A DNA stretch of 64,000 nt from Devosia sp. FJ2-5-3 (lineage in GTDB: Bacteria; Pseudomonadota; Alphaproteobacteria; Rhizobiales; Devosiaceae). Of this stretch, positions 43,647 to 53,141 are shown one piece after another. Location of the stretch: NCBI RefSeq assembly GCF_029201545.1, contig NZ_CP104007.1, forward strand, positions 3,816,501 to 3,880,500, given 5' to 3'. The position numbers were made by a program, and so were the translations under genes. How positions within the stretch are numbered: position 1 is the stretch's first letter; each line of letters starts with the position of its first letter. The notes beneath the pieces were generated by a model, which saw only the letters and a program-made list of their open reading frames with translations, did not search any database and was not told the origin of the DNA.

Positions 43647-44313
43647 TCCGCGCCGCCAGATATTCCGAACCGCCGCGATCGGGATGGACGCCCTTCATCA
43701 ATTCGCGATGGGCGGCACGAATATCCTCGTCGCTGGCGCCGGGCCTGAGGCCCAGAACGGCATAGGCCTCGGCGATGGGGTCGCGGCCCGAACCGGGACC
43801 CTGCCCTGCCTCGGCGCCGCCCTCGGCGAAATATTCCCGCCAGCCGGCCCGATTGGCATCGAGCCAGTTTTCGAGAAGATTGACGCTGTCGGCATCGGCG
43901 GCGACTTCATCGAGCAATCGACGGGTTTCGTCCGGCCCCAGATCCATCAGATCCCAGCCGGCAAATGCGCCATCGAGGACACGACCGCCGAGGGCGCCGG
44001 TGTCGTGATCGAGCTCCATGGCCAGATAGCGGCTGCGTACCTTCGAAACATTGCCACCGGAGGATTTGGCCAGACTATCGAACGAAAACTGTCCGATCCG
44101 GCCGCGCAGCAGCACCGAGGCGGCCAAGGCGCCGACAATGGTGGCGATATCGATGCGGCGGAGAACGAGGCCGATCAGCGCGATGAGCGCCAAAACTCCT
44201 CCCACGCCCCAGCGCAGACCGCGCATCAGCACGCCCCGGTCCATATTGCGCATGGCGTTGAACAGCCAGAGCGCCGCCAAAAGCCCCAGTGCGCCAAGAA
44301 TTATCCAGCTCAT
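43612..44313 (-). CDS. membrane-anchored J-domain protein
   Basis: 233 aa. Two N-terminal membrane helices (about 2-18 and 33-52, plus a hydrophobic 57-75) put the C-terminus in the cytosol. Residues about 180-233 are a J domain: [38 protein letters not shown], with the HPD motif intact, so it can stimulate a DnaK-type ATPase at the membrane. The region between ([30 protein letters not shown]) is conserved in rhizobial relatives. Its ATG overlaps the VWA gene stop by four bases, so the pair is co-translated. Confidence 0.85.
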   Translation of the reverse strand: MSWIILGALGLLAALWLFNAMRNMDRGVLMRGLRWGVGGVLALIALIGLVLRRIDIATIVGALAASVLLRGRIGQFSFDSLAKSSGGNVSKVRSRYLAMELDHDTGALGGRVLDGAFAGWDLMDLGPDETRRLLDEVAADADSVNLLENWLDANRAGWREYFAEGGAEAGQGPGSGRDPIAEAYAVLGLRPGASDEDIRAAHRELMKGVHPDRGGSEYLAARINEARDLLLGR

Positions 44314-45032
44314 CTTTTCTCGATCTGTGCCAAGAGGCCGCGTGCGGCGGCGCTGGATTGAAGCCGCAGATTGTTCTGCCCACCGCTGGCGAAAGCAGCC
44401 ACGGCCTTGAGCAATTCAGCCAGATGCTGGGGGGCCGAACTGTCAAAGCGCGCATAGGCGCCCTTGCTCAGACGCGCAAACTCGCGGAACGCGGCCTCGA
44501 CGCGACTGTCCTGCCCTTCCTGGAAGAGAAAGAGCGGCAGGCCCAACAATCCCAGCTCGCCCGCCTGCGAGGCAAGGGCATCGACATTTTCCTCGATGGC
44601 GTCGCCGACGAACACCACGGCATTGATGCGCCGTTTCTTGTGCTCGGCGCGGGCGTGGGAAAACACTTTCCCGATCTGGGTGTCGCCACCCCGGCAGGCA
44701 ATGCCGCTCATCAGCCGGGCCAGCGCCTCGGCATCGACCACCCATTTGGAGGCCCGGCATTCGCCCATGCCCCGGAAATAGAGCAATTGTACCTGCAGCG
44801 CCGCATTCTTGGGAATGGCGGTGAACATGCCGGCCTGTAGCGTGATCGCCATGTCCCAGGTCGGCTGCCGGCTCATGGTCGCATCCATGGCGAAGAGCAG
44901 CCTGCCATCGGCGGCTTCATTGGGACGCGCCAGCATGCGCGATTTGGTGAGGAACGCAGCCACGTCGGAACGCACCCCCTGGCGGGAGCCAAGGGCGCTA
45001 TCTGGCCGTGTCGTCGGAGTTTTCTCTGCCAT
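44310..45032 (-). CDS. VWA-domain-like protein
   Basis: 240 aa. [27 protein letters not shown] looks like a von Willebrand A fold, with DAT-S in place of the DxSxS metal site. [33 protein letters not shown] and [37 protein letters not shown] supply the remaining strands and the conserved Thr and Asp. No signal peptide; probably cytosolic. It is followed by the J-domain gene with a four-base overlap, suggesting a shared chaperone-type job. Function otherwise unknown. No clear RBS is seen before the ATG. Confidence 0.72.
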   Translation of the reverse strand: MAEKTPTTRPDSALGSRQGVRSDVAAFLTKSRMLARPNEAADGRLLFAMDATMSRQPTWDMAITLQAGMFTAIPKNAALQVQLLYFRGMGECRASKWVVDAEALARLMSGIACRGGDTQIGKVFSHARAEHKKRRINAVVFVGDAIEENVDALASQAGELGLLGLPLFLFQEGQDSRVEAAFREFARLSKGAYARFDSSAPQHLAELLKAVAAFASGGQNNLRLQSSAAARGLLAQIEKR

Positions 45033-45165
45033 AGGGCAAATATGTAGAGGGCGGCAGGCCGGCGCAAGGCCGGGCACGGAGCTTTGTGCGCCTCGACGGA
45101 GACGGAAGCATCTTGATGGTCACATCAAGCAGGCGCTGCCGGTCCAATTGGCGACGCTGGTCGCG

Positions 45166-45645
45166 TCAGGCGAAGACCTCATAGACGACATAATAGGCCG
45201 AGCCTTCGATATCGGACTTGGCGAGCTTGGCGATCTGTCCGGTGCCCGCCTCCTCTTCGAAAATCGCCACGGAGCCAAGCAGATCGTTGTCGCTGGCGCT
45301 GTCATAGTCCCAGAGGGAGATGTTGAGCGCATAGGTGAATGTGAGGTCGAGCATGACCACAAGAGTTTGCCCCGCCTGGGCGTCCACCGGGTCGCCACTG
45401 GGCCAGACCGCATATTCAAGATCACCCGAGGATTCGGTGGTGATGAACAAATTGTCCGGATCCGAGCGGGCGGTATCGATGGCGGCAATCACCTCGGGCA
45501 ATTGCCCCAGGATCTCCGACACCTGCGCTCCAAATCCCGACGCCGGAATGGAGGGCGCCAGGCCGGAGAGCGCCTGGATGGCCCCAAAATCGGTGCCCGA
45601 CGCCTGTCTGACGCAGTAGAGCATGTAGATCCGTGCGGTTGCCAT
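45166..45645 (-). CDS. uncharacterised small protein
   Basis: 159 aa from ATG 45645 (GGAG six bases upstream; a second ATG five codons earlier overlaps that RBS). No family recognised. ARIYMLYCVRQASGTDFGAIQALSGLAPSIPASG begins the chain; the middle SSGDLEYAVWPSGDPVDAQAGQTLVVMLDLTFTYALNISLWDYDSASDNDLLG reads like a C2-type beta sandwich with acidic loops (DYDSASDND), so calcium binding is conceivable. Lies 28 bp after the OmpA-like gene on the same strand and is probably co-transcribed with it. Confidence 0.65.
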   Translation of the reverse strand: MATARIYMLYCVRQASGTDFGAIQALSGLAPSIPASGFGAQVSEILGQLPEVIAAIDTARSDPDNLFITTESSGDLEYAVWPSGDPVDAQAGQTLVVMLDLTFTYALNISLWDYDSASDNDLLGSVAIFEEEAGTGQIAKLAKSDIEGSAYYVVYEVFA

Positions 45646-45673
45646 TGCCTTCTCCATTTGGCCGTCAGGGAAA

Positions 45674-46246
45674 CTAGACGTCGAAAGTGGTGATCAGGAT
45701 GTCGACGCGGCGGTTCTGCGCACGCTCCGCCTCGGTGTGGGATTGGGTGAGGAGCATTCCGCAAGCCGCATAGACCAGGGCCCAGGCGGCGCGATCCGAC
45801 TCTTCCCACCATTCGGTCCCGGCCCATCCTCCGCGCCGCGCATATTCATCGACGACCGGCTTGATCCATTCCCAGGCGGAAACCGCGCGTGCAGTGGAGG
45901 CGTCGATCTCGCTCTGCCGCCTCTGGTCACAGCTCATGTCGGCCCGGTCCTGGCGATCCGAATGGCCCACAATGGTGATGGAGCTGCGGATATTGGCCGT
46001 CCCGTTGATGCCGTTCCCCATCCGCTCCAATTCGAGATCGAGCTCATAGAGCGGATTGCCGGGAATAACCGCGCCCACGGTCTCGAAATCGGTCTGGCCG
46101 GCGGGATAGCCGGCGAAACGGAAAAGCTTGACGCGCACCGCGATGTCCTCCGCCAGGGGCAACGACGCCCCGACGCCATTGGGCGTCCGCAGGGCGTCAC
46201 TGTCCGAACCAGCGTAGAGGGTAGACGTGGTTTTTCGGCTCCACAT
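45674..46246 (-). CDS. OmpA-like domain protein
   Basis: 190 aa from ATG 46246. No signal peptide is visible. The C-terminal 110 residues resemble OmpA/MotB peptidoglycan-binding domains: SITIVGHSDRQDRADM, then QRRQSEIDASTARAVSAWEWIKPV and AQNRRVDILITTF, where the NRRVDI ending is diagnostic. The GHSD and R of the family are present. The start is uncertain: GGAGG lies directly against ATG 46246, and an in-frame TTG six codons upstream (46264) is possible. Without a signal peptide the protein may be cytosolic or may use a non-standard start. Confidence 0.6.
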   Translation of the reverse strand: MWSRKTTSTLYAGSDSDALRTPNGVGASLPLAEDIAVRVKLFRFAGYPAGQTDFETVGAVIPGNPLYELDLELERMGNGINGTANIRSSITIVGHSDRQDRADMSCDQRRQSEIDASTARAVSAWEWIKPVVDEYARRGGWAGTEWWEESDRAAWALVYAACGMLLTQSHTEAERAQNRRVDILITTFDV

Positions 46247-46415
46247 CCTCCATTCGACCGACAAGCAAACACTTTACCTGGCGGTCGGACGCCCTCCCTT
46301 TCTTGCAGGCGCGTGATGCGGACCGGCAGGACCAAGGCATTTTCCCACCTTGCCGAGGCCGTCTACGGCTGCGCTATCGCTCCAGGCCGGTGGGAGCGGA
46401 TCGCTCCAGCGCGCC

Positions 46416-47663
46416 TCAGTACCGCGAAATCGCCAGATCGGTGGCGTCGATCTCGGGCTGCTTGCCACTCACCAGATCGGCGATGACGCGGGCCGAGCCG
46501 GTGCTCATGGTCCAGCCGAGCGTGCCGTGGCCGGTGTTGAGATAGAGGCCTTCGATTTTCGTCGGGCCGATCACCGGCGTGCCATCGGGCGTCATGGGAC
46601 GCAGCCCCGACCAGAAGCTGCCGGTGGCGGTGTCGCCGCCGGGGAAGAGGTCGTTGACCGAATGCTCCAGGGTGCGGCGGCGAGCTATGCCGAGATCATT
46701 GGTGTAGCCAGAAATCTCGGCCATGCCGCCGACGCGGATGCGGTCGCCAAGCCGGGTGATGGCGATCTTGTAGCTTTCGTCGAGCACGGTCGAGACCGGG
46801 GCGCGGCTCTCATCGGTGATCGGAATGGTCATGGAATAACCCTTGACCGGGTAGACCGGCAGGGAAATGCCGTGCGGCCGCAGCAGCAGCGGCGAGTAGG
46901 AGCCCATCGCCACCACCACCTTGTCGGCGGCCTCGCGACCAGTTTTGGTGACGACGCCCTTGACCCGCCCGCCCTCGACATCGAGCCCGGTGATCTCGGT
47001 GCCGTAGCGGAAGGTGACGCCCAGCGCGGCGGCCTTTTCGGCCAGCGCATTGGTGAACTTGAAGCAGTCGCCGGTCTCGTCGAGCGGGGTCAGAAGGCCG
47101 CCGACGATCTTGTCGCGGGCATGGGCCAGCGCCGGCTCCTGGCGGATGCAGCCATCGCGGTCGAGCACTTCATAGGGGATGCCGTCGGCGGCAAGGGCGG
47201 TCACGTCCTTTGCCGAGGCGTCGAGCTGGTGCTGGGTGCGGAAGAGCTGCACCGTGCCCTGCATGCGCTCGTCATAGGAAATTGCGGTTTCGGCGCGCAG
47301 TTCGGCGAGGCAAATCCGGCTGTAATCGGCCAGCCGCAGCATGCGGCTCTTGTTGATGGCGTAGCTCTTGTAATTACAATTGGCCAGCATCTGGATCAGC
47401 CAGGCCAGCATGGCGCCATCGACTTTCGGGCGCAGCACCAGCGGCGGATGCTTCATCATCAGCCATTTGACCGCCTTGCGCGGAATGCCGGGGGCCGCCC
47501 AGGGCGAGCAATAGCCAAAGGAAACCTCGCCCGCATTGGCATGGCTGGTTTCCAGCGCGGGACCGGGCTGGCGGTCGATGACCACGACCTCATGGCCGGC
47601 CTTGGCCAGCTGATAGGCCGAGGTGACGCCGATAATGCCGGCCCCAAGAACGATGACTTTCAT
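46416..47663 (-). CDS. dadA: D-amino acid dehydrogenase small subunit
   Basis: 415 aa. It oxidises D-alanine and other D-amino acids to 2-oxo acids with FAD, passing electrons to the membrane chain. [29 protein letters not shown] is the FAD Rossmann loop. [39 protein letters not shown], and [45 protein letters not shown] are DadA signatures. Start 47663 has GAGGAAAAA upstream. It follows alr with 26 bp between; together they catabolise alanine (L to D to pyruvate). Confidence 0.93.
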   Translation of the reverse strand: MKVIVLGAGIIGVTSAYQLAKAGHEVVVIDRQPGPALETSHANAGEVSFGYCSPWAAPGIPRKAVKWLMMKHPPLVLRPKVDGAMLAWLIQMLANCNYKSYAINKSRMLRLADYSRICLAELRAETAISYDERMQGTVQLFRTQHQLDASAKDVTALAADGIPYEVLDRDGCIRQEPALAHARDKIVGGLLTPLDETGDCFKFTNALAEKAAALGVTFRYGTEITGLDVEGGRVKGVVTKTGREAADKVVVAMGSYSPLLLRPHGISLPVYPVKGYSMTIPITDESRAPVSTVLDESYKIAITRLGDRIRVGGMAEISGYTNDLGIARRRTLEHSVNDLFPGGDTATGSFWSGLRPMTPDGTPVIGPTKIEGLYLNTGHGTLGWTMSTGSARVIADLVSGKQPEIDATDLAISRY

Positions 47664-47689
47664 TTTTTCCTCAAAGGGCGTGCGAGTGG

Positions 47690-48808
47690 TCAGATATAGA
47701 GCCGGGAAAAGCGGGGGCCGAGGCCGGTCAGGATTTCGTAGGAGATGGTGCCGGCGTCGCGGGCCAGATCGTCCATGCTCTGGCGGGCCCCGAGCATTTC
47801 GACGGGACTGCCGAGCGTCAGCCGGCCTTCCGGCAAGGCCGAGATATCCACCACCATGCTGTCCATGGAAACGCGCCCGACAATCGGCAGCCGCACGCCG
47901 TCGCAATAGACGGCGCCCCGGTCTGAAAGGCTGCGCGGCAGGCCATCGGCATAGCCGGCGGCCAGCGTCGCAAGCCGCATGGGGCGGGTGGCAATATGGG
48001 TGCCGCCATAGCCGATGCGGGCGCCCGCTTCGACGCGGCGCGTCTGGATCACCGCGATCTCGAGCCCGATGGCGTGGAGCAGCGGGCTCTTCACCCCATT
48101 TTCCGTAGCCCCTCCATAAAGCGCGATACCGGTGCGCGCGAGAACGCCGCGGAAATCGGCCCCGAGAAAAATCCCGCCCGAATTGGCAAAGCACATTTTC
48201 TCGGCGCCGAATTCGGCCAGGGCCCGGCGCATTTCGGCGGCCTGATCGGCGTTCTGGGCGTCATTGGGCTCGTCGGCCGAGGCCAGATGGCTCATGACGA
48301 AAGCGAGTTCGATGTTCGCGGCCCCGATCCGCCGTGCGGCCTCGGCACGGTCCTCGGGGGCAATGCCCAGCCGGGACATGCCGGTATCGAACTGCAGCAC
48401 GCCCGGCAGGGTGCGGCCGAGCGCTTTTGCCGTATTGGCCCAGGCGTCGATCTGTTCGAGAGAATTGAGCACCGGGATGATGTTCGCAGCGGCGCAAGGC
48501 GTTTCGCCACCGGGAAGCAGGCCATTGAGCACATAAAGGCGCGCTTCCGGCGGGAGGAGGGGCCGCAGGCTCAGCGCCTCACCGAGATGGGCAACGAAGA
48601 AATCGCGGCACCCTTCGGCAAGCAGCGCGATCGCGACGGGCCCGGCGCCCATGCCATAGGCATTAGCCTTGACCACTGCGCCCACGGGGCTGCCGGCAAT
48701 GCGCTGCAATTGGGTGAAATTGGCGCGGATGGCGCCGAGATCGATGGTCAGACGGCCCGGTGCCGGGCCTGCAGCAGCGCCACTCTGGGCGGAAAGATCA
48801 TCGAACAT
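47690..48808 (-). CDS. alr: alanine racemase (catabolic, DadX-like position)
   Basis: 372 aa. PLP-dependent L/D-alanine interconversion. The PLP Lys is in [14 protein letters not shown]; the catalytic Tyr lies in [46 protein letters not shown] and the C-terminal [17 protein letters not shown] are intact. Start 48808 is preferred to ATG 48826 because GAGGGG lies six bases upstream of it. The gene sits next to dadA and an Lrp-type regulator, so a catabolic role is likely; whether another alr exists elsewhere cannot be seen. Confidence 0.93.
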   Translation of the reverse strand: MFDDLSAQSGAAAGPAPGRLTIDLGAIRANFTQLQRIAGSPVGAVVKANAYGMGAGPVAIALLAEGCRDFFVAHLGEALSLRPLLPPEARLYVLNGLLPGGETPCAAANIIPVLNSLEQIDAWANTAKALGRTLPGVLQFDTGMSRLGIAPEDRAEAARRIGAANIELAFVMSHLASADEPNDAQNADQAAEMRRALAEFGAEKMCFANSGGIFLGADFRGVLARTGIALYGGATENGVKSPLLHAIGLEIAVIQTRRVEAGARIGYGGTHIATRPMRLATLAAGYADGLPRSLSDRGAVYCDGVRLPIVGRVSMDSMVVDISALPEGRLTLGSPVEMLGARQSMDDLARDAGTISYEILTGLGPRFSRLYI

Positions 48809-48861
48809 GGATGCCCCCTCAGACATGGCCTGAGCTTAGTGAAAGAGCGAGCACATTTCCT

Positions 48862-48874
48862 ATCAATTATTGAT
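48862..48874. promoter_or_regulatory. palindromic operator ATCAAT-T-ATTGAT between alr-dadA and the Lrp-type gene
   Basis: Perfect six-base arms with one central base, followed at once by a further TGATT half-site (48871-48880, TGATTGATTA). It lies 61 bp before the regulator start and about 54 bp before the alr start, centred in the divergent promoter. AT-rich palindromes like this are typical Lrp/AsnC sites. Confidence 0.6.
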
Positions 48875-48934
48875 TGATTATGGCACAGGCTTCAGTCAAA
48901 TCGAATTTTCTGCTCGCTTTTCGCAGGATCTGCC

Positions 48935-49411
48935 ATGCCCGCGCTTGACGCCATCGACACCAATATCCTTCGTCTCCTGCGGCTCAATGCCCGCATGAGC
49001 AATGCCGATATCGCCCAGGAGGTGGGGCTTTCGCCCTCGGCTTGCCTGCGGCGGATCCGGATGATGGAAGCAAGCGGGGTCATTCGCGGCTATACCGCGC
49101 TCATCGACGCGGCGACGGTCGCTTCGCCCATCGCGGTGATGATCAACATCACGCTCGAAAAGCAGACCGAGGAAGTGTTCGACCGCTTTGAAAGCGCCGT
49201 GCGCCGGCATCCGGAAATCAGGGAATGTTTCCTGATGACCGGGGGCTCGGACTATCATTTAAGGGTGGAAGTGGAGACCGCCGGGGAGTTCGAGCACATT
49301 CACAAGAACATCCTCTCCGCCCTGCCCGGCGTCTCGCGCATTCATTCGAGCTTTTCGATCCGCAACGTGCTGGCCCGGCCCGTCAGCCGACAGGGCGGCG
49401 CACGCGCTTAG
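48935..49411 (+). CDS. Lrp/AsnC-family regulator of the dad genes
   Basis: 158 aa. N-terminal HTH (LDAIDTNILRLLRLNARMSNADIAQEVGLSPSACLRRIRMMEASGVIRGYTALID) and a C-terminal AsnC/RAM effector domain (IAVMINITLEKQTEEVFDRFESAVRRHPEIRECFLMTGGSDYHLRVEVETAGEFE). Standard length. Divergent from alr-dadA, as DadR is in other Proteobacteria, so it probably senses alanine and activates them. The last four bases overlap the end of the convergent small gene at 49408. Confidence 0.9.
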   Translation: MPALDAIDTNILRLLRLNARMSNADIAQEVGLSPSACLRRIRMMEASGVIRGYTALIDAATVASPIAVMINITLEKQTEEVFDRFESAVRRHPEIRECFLMTGGSDYHLRVEVETAGEFEHIHKNILSALPGVSRIHSSFSIRNVLARPVSRQGGARA

Positions 49412-49569
49412 CCGAACAAGCCGCCCTGCTGGGCCAGATAGATCAACACGGCAATGACCACCAGCGCGGCCATCGGCGCCCAATTGGGCATGGGCGCGCG
49501 CGGCTTTTTCTGCGGCGGCGGCTCGGGCTTCTTTTCGGGGCGGCGGAATTTGATGACGTTTTCGCTCAT
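49408..49569 (-). CDS. small single-helix membrane protein coupled to the thiolase gene
   Basis: 53 aa. A charged N-terminal tail (MSENVIKFRRPEKKPEPPPQ, then KKPRAPMPNW) precedes one membrane helix (about 32-48, MAALVVIAVLIYLA) and a short QQGGLFG end. The ATG overlaps the thiolase stop by four bases (ATGA), which argues for a real translated gene. Small VI(K/R)FRRP proteins of this kind recur in rhizobia; the function is not known to me. The positive N-terminus predicts a cytosolic tail. Confidence 0.65.
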   Translation of the reverse strand: MSENVIKFRRPEKKPEPPPQKKPRAPMPNWAPMAALVVIAVLIYLAQQGGLFG

Positions 49570-50852
49570 AGCGCACTTTCTACCAGCGCCGCGACGCCCA
49601 TGCCACCCGCCGTGCACACTGAAATCAGCGCCCGCTTGTTGATTTGGCCATCGAGCAATTTTGCCGTCAGCCCGAGGATACGTGCGCCGGTCGCCGCAAA
49701 GGGGTGGCCATAGGCAAGGCTCGATCCCTTCACATTGATCTTTGCCGGATCGATTGTGCCCAGAACGCTCTCGCGCCCCAGCACATCCTTGCAATAGGCC
49801 GGGTCGTTCCAGGCCTTGAGCGTGCACAGAACCTGCGCCGCAAAAGCCTCGTGCAGCTCGAAATAGTCGATATCGTTGAAGCCGAGCCCTGCCCGCTCCA
49901 GCATTTCGGAAACGGCGATGGTGGGGGCCAAGAGAAGACCCTCGCCATGGGCGAAATCATTGCCGGCCACGCGCCCCAGCGTCAGATAGGCCTGGATCGG
50001 CAGGCCGCGCGCCCTCGCCCACTCCTCGCTGGCGAGCAGCACGCCCGCCGCGCCATCGGTCAGCGGCGTCGAATTGCCGGCGGTCAGCGTGCCGAGCCCG
50101 CTCTTCTTGTCAAAGGAGGGTTTGAGGGTAGCGAGCTTTTCCATCGTCGAGTCGGCGCGCACATTGTTGTCGCGCACGAGGCCCGCGCAGGGCACCAGCA
50201 GATCGTCGTGGAACCCTTCTTCATAGGCCTTTGCCGCATTGCGGTGGCTGGCTGCGGCCAAGGCATCCTGTTCCTGGCGGGTAATGCCCCATTCCCGCGC
50301 CATCAACTCGGCATGCTGGCCCATGGACAGGCCCGTGCGCGGCTCGTTGACCGATGGGGCGACCGGGGTCAGTTCGCCGAAGGAAAAACCCTTGGTGAAG
50401 GATTTCAGCTTTTGCCCCGTGGTCTTGGCCTGGTTGGCGGCCAGGAGGCGATGCTGGAATTTCGGGCCGAAAACGATAGGGCTGTCGCTCACCGTGTCTG
50501 TGCCGGCGGCGATGCCGCTATCGATCTGGCCCGAGGCGATCTTGCCCGCCAGCACCAATGCGGCCTGAAGGCTCGTGCCGCAGGCAATCTGCAGTGTCGT
50601 GCCCGGCGTGCGCGGCGAGAGGCCCGCATCGAGCGCCGCCTCGCGGGCAATGTTGAAATCGCGGGAATGGTTGATCACCGCGCCGGCGATCACCTCATCC
50701 ACCTTTTCGCCCTTGAGGCCGAATTTTTCCACCAGCCCACCGAGCGTCGTGGCCAGCATGGAGAGATTGGTTTCATCGGCATAGGCGGTGTTGCCGCGCG
50801 CAAAGGGAATGCGGGCAGAGCCAACAATGGCAACGCGCTTGAGTTCAGTCAT
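49566..50852 (-). CDS. fadI: acetyl-CoA C-acetyltransferase (thiolase, FadI/FadA type)
   Basis: 428 aa, the longer FadI-like size. It cleaves 3-ketoacyl-CoA to acetyl-CoA and a shortened acyl-CoA. The acylated Cys is in TTLQIACGTSLQAAL. EPRTGLSMGQHAELMAREWGITRQEQDALAAASHRNAAKAYEEGF, LTAGNSTPLTDGAAGVLLASEEWARARG, NVKGSSLAYGHPFAATGARI (catalytic His) and CTAGGMGVAALVE (second Cys) are all present. It lies upstream-last in the strand order fadE, fadJ, fadI and is separated from fadJ by a repeat region, so it may have its own promoter. Confidence 0.93.
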   Translation of the reverse strand: MTELKRVAIVGSARIPFARGNTAYADETNLSMLATTLGGLVEKFGLKGEKVDEVIAGAVINHSRDFNIAREAALDAGLSPRTPGTTLQIACGTSLQAALVLAGKIASGQIDSGIAAGTDTVSDSPIVFGPKFQHRLLAANQAKTTGQKLKSFTKGFSFGELTPVAPSVNEPRTGLSMGQHAELMAREWGITRQEQDALAAASHRNAAKAYEEGFHDDLLVPCAGLVRDNNVRADSTMEKLATLKPSFDKKSGLGTLTAGNSTPLTDGAAGVLLASEEWARARGLPIQAYLTLGRVAGNDFAHGEGLLLAPTIAVSEMLERAGLGFNDIDYFELHEAFAAQVLCTLKAWNDPAYCKDVLGRESVLGTIDPAKINVKGSSLAYGHPFAATGARILGLTAKLLDGQINKRALISVCTAGGMGVAALVESAL

Positions 50853-50904
50853 TGTTTTTCCCCCGAGCTATTGTTTTGCGGCTGTGCGCCGATGGTGCAG
50901 TCGT

Positions 50905-51004
50905 CTCCCTCCCCCTTGCGGGGAGGGATCAAGGGTGGGGGTTGATTGGCCCGGATAATGGGGCTCTCGCACCCCCTCCCAGCCTCCCCCGTCGAGGGGG
51001 AGGT
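50905..51004. repeat. distant member of the GACCCCCACC hairpin family
   Basis: CTCCCTCCCCCTTGCGGGGA (then GGGATCAAGGGTGGGGG) at the left and CACCCCCTCCCAGCCTCCCC with CGTCGAGGGGGAGG at the right, around a short AT-richer core. It fills the gap between fadI and fadJ. Confidence 0.6.
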
Positions 51005-51037
51005 GCGCGCCGGTGGCTGTGAAGCGAAATTGCCCCA

Positions 51038-52996
51038 TCACGCTCTCCCATCGGCGCGGGCGCGCATGGGGCCGCCCGTGAAGGGCGCAAAGCCCGTGCC
51101 CATGATCACCCCCACATCGGCAAGGTCGGCATTGGCGACCACGCCCTCGGCAACAACGATCTCGGTCATGTCGACCAGAGGCTGGACCAGCTCCTTGCCC
51201 AGGGCCGCGAGATCGGCGTGCTCGGGAGGATCGCCCTTGATCGCCTTGCCCTTCTCCCATTTGTAAAAACCCTCGCCGGTCTTGCGGCCGAGCTTTCCGG
51301 CCTCGATCAGCCGGGCAAACTTGCTGCCCTCGGGCACGGCATGGCCCAGTTCGGTGGCCACGGATTTTCCGACATCGAGCCCGACGGTATCCATCAGCTC
51401 GATCGGCCCCATGGGCATGCCGAACGCCACCGCCGCAGCATCGAGCAATTCCTTGCTCTCGCCGCGCTCGACCCGCTCCACCGCGCCCAGCATGTAGGGC
51501 ATGAGCACGCGGTTGACGAGGAAGCCCGGCGCGGACTTCACCACCACCGGCGACTTGCCGATGGCCAGCGCAAAGCTTGCGCCACGGGCAATGGCCTCAT
51601 CGGAATTGAAGGTCGAGCGGATCACTTCCACCAGCGGCAGCTGCGCCACCGGGTTGAAGAAATGCAGCCCAATGAGGCGACCCGGCTCCTGCAGCGCCTC
51701 GGCGATGCGTTCGAGCTCGATGGACGAGGTATTGGTCGCAATGATCGCGCCGGGCTTCATCTTGCCCTCGACGCCCTTGAAGATCGATTGCTTGACCTCG
51801 AGCTTTTCGACCACTGCCTCGATGATCACATCGGCCCGGGCAACGCCATGGCCCTGCGGGTCGGCGGTGAGGCGCAGCATGGCGGTGTCGACTTCGCGCT
51901 TTTTCCTGTAGCGCTTCTGGAAGAGTTTCTTGGCCCGATCGAGCGCTGGCTGGATGCGCGCCATGTCGAGATCCTGGAGCGTCACGCTCATGCCGCGATA
52001 GGCGCACCAGGCCGCAATATCGCCGCCCATGACGCCCGCCCCGATGACATGGACCCGCGAAAATTTCGCGCCCTTCTGCCCCTGCTTCTTGAGCCCTTCG
52101 GAGAGGAAGAACACGCGCCGCAGATTGGCAGCCGTGGGCGAGCCCATCAGCGGCACGAAGGCGTCGATCTCACCCCGCATCATCGCCTTCCAGTCGTCAC
52201 CGTGCTTTTCGAACAGCTCGATCAGCGCATAGGGCGCCGGGTAGTGCTGACGCTTGACCTTCTTGCCGACCTCGGCGCGCATCTTGTTGGCGACATAGTC
52301 GCGCAAAAGCGGCTTGGCCATGACGGCCTTGAGGAATGGCGCGGGCGCCGATTTCTTGTGCGCGAGCACGGCCTTGCGGCCTTCCCAGCGCAGCATGTCG
52401 CGATGCCGGACGAGCTTGTCGACAAGGTTCATGCCCCGCGCCGCCCCGGCCCGCAGCATTTTGCCGGTCAGCATGATCTGCATGGCATCGACCGGCCCGG
52501 CCTGGCGGATCGACCGTCCAGTGCCGCCAAAGCCGGGGAAAATGCCGAGATTGACTTCGGGGAAGCCGATGCGGGTTTTGTCGTCATTGACGGCGATGCG
52601 GTAGTGGCAGGCGAGCGCCAGCTCGAGCCCGCCACCGAGGCAGAAGCCGTGAATGCCGGCGACGAAGGGGATCTTCAAATTCTCGATGCGCGTGAACAGC
52701 GCATGGGTCCGGCGCAGCGCCTCGGGCAGCACCGAAAAATCGCTCATGGCGTCAAATTCGCTGATATCGGCCCCGGCAATAAAGCCGCTATCCTTGCCCG
52801 ACAGCAGCACCACGCCGACCAGCTCGCCGGAATTGGCCAGGTCCTCGAAGCGCGCCACCAGCGTTTCGAGCTCCATGATCGCCTCGCGGCTCAGCGTATT
52901 GACCGGCCCGGGCGAGTTGATGGTCAGCCAGCCGATCTTTTCGAGATCGGTATGGAAGCTCCAGTTTTTCGTATCGGTTGCCTGTGGGGCGATCAT
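51038..52996 (-). CDS. fadJ: bifunctional enoyl-CoA hydratase / 3-hydroxyacyl-CoA dehydrogenase
   Basis: 652 aa, shorter than FadB/FadJ of E. coli by about 70 residues but typical for alphaproteobacteria. Residues 1-200 are the crotonase fold (SGKDSGFIAGADISEF, IHGFCLGGGLELALACHYRIA, FPEVNLGIFPGFGGTGR), with both catalytic Glu sites seen. Residues 310-500 are the NAD-binding HAD domain (VIGAGVMGGDIAAWCAYRG, FNPVAQLPLVEVI with the catalytic His in LHFFNP) followed by its C-terminal pair (APGFLVNRVLMPYMLGAVE). ATG with GAGGAG upstream. Confidence 0.92.
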   Translation of the reverse strand: MIAPQATDTKNWSFHTDLEKIGWLTINSPGPVNTLSREAIMELETLVARFEDLANSGELVGVVLLSGKDSGFIAGADISEFDAMSDFSVLPEALRRTHALFTRIENLKIPFVAGIHGFCLGGGLELALACHYRIAVNDDKTRIGFPEVNLGIFPGFGGTGRSIRQAGPVDAMQIMLTGKMLRAGAARGMNLVDKLVRHRDMLRWEGRKAVLAHKKSAPAPFLKAVMAKPLLRDYVANKMRAEVGKKVKRQHYPAPYALIELFEKHGDDWKAMMRGEIDAFVPLMGSPTAANLRRVFFLSEGLKKQGQKGAKFSRVHVIGAGVMGGDIAAWCAYRGMSVTLQDLDMARIQPALDRAKKLFQKRYRKKREVDTAMLRLTADPQGHGVARADVIIEAVVEKLEVKQSIFKGVEGKMKPGAIIATNTSSIELERIAEALQEPGRLIGLHFFNPVAQLPLVEVIRSTFNSDEAIARGASFALAIGKSPVVVKSAPGFLVNRVLMPYMLGAVERVERGESKELLDAAAVAFGMPMGPIELMDTVGLDVGKSVATELGHAVPEGSKFARLIEAGKLGRKTGEGFYKWEKGKAIKGDPPEHADLAALGKELVQPLVDMTEIVVAEGVVANADLADVGVIMGTGFAPFTGGPMRARADGRA

Positions 52997-53057
52997 CTTG
53001 GCTCCTCATTCCCCTTTGGGAACAGTGGAGAGGTCAGAAGATCCCGCCTCCCCACCG

Positions 53058-53125
53058 GGTCATTCCCGCGAAGGCGGGAACCCCTGTTTTCTTTAACGGA
53101 GGTTCCCGCCTTCGCGGGAATGACT
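53058..53125. repeat. long inverted repeat, GTCATTCCCGCG family (copy 2, best preserved)
   Basis: A perfect 24-bp inverted repeat (arms 53059-53082 and 53101-53124) around an 18-bp spacer ending AACGGA. Each arm also folds on itself (TTCCCGCG-AA-GGCGGGAA). The spacer CTGTT...AACGGAGG recurs in the copy at 58666-58742, which marks both as one element family. Confidence 0.85.
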
Positions 53126-53141
53126 CCGAGTTTGGACTGTA

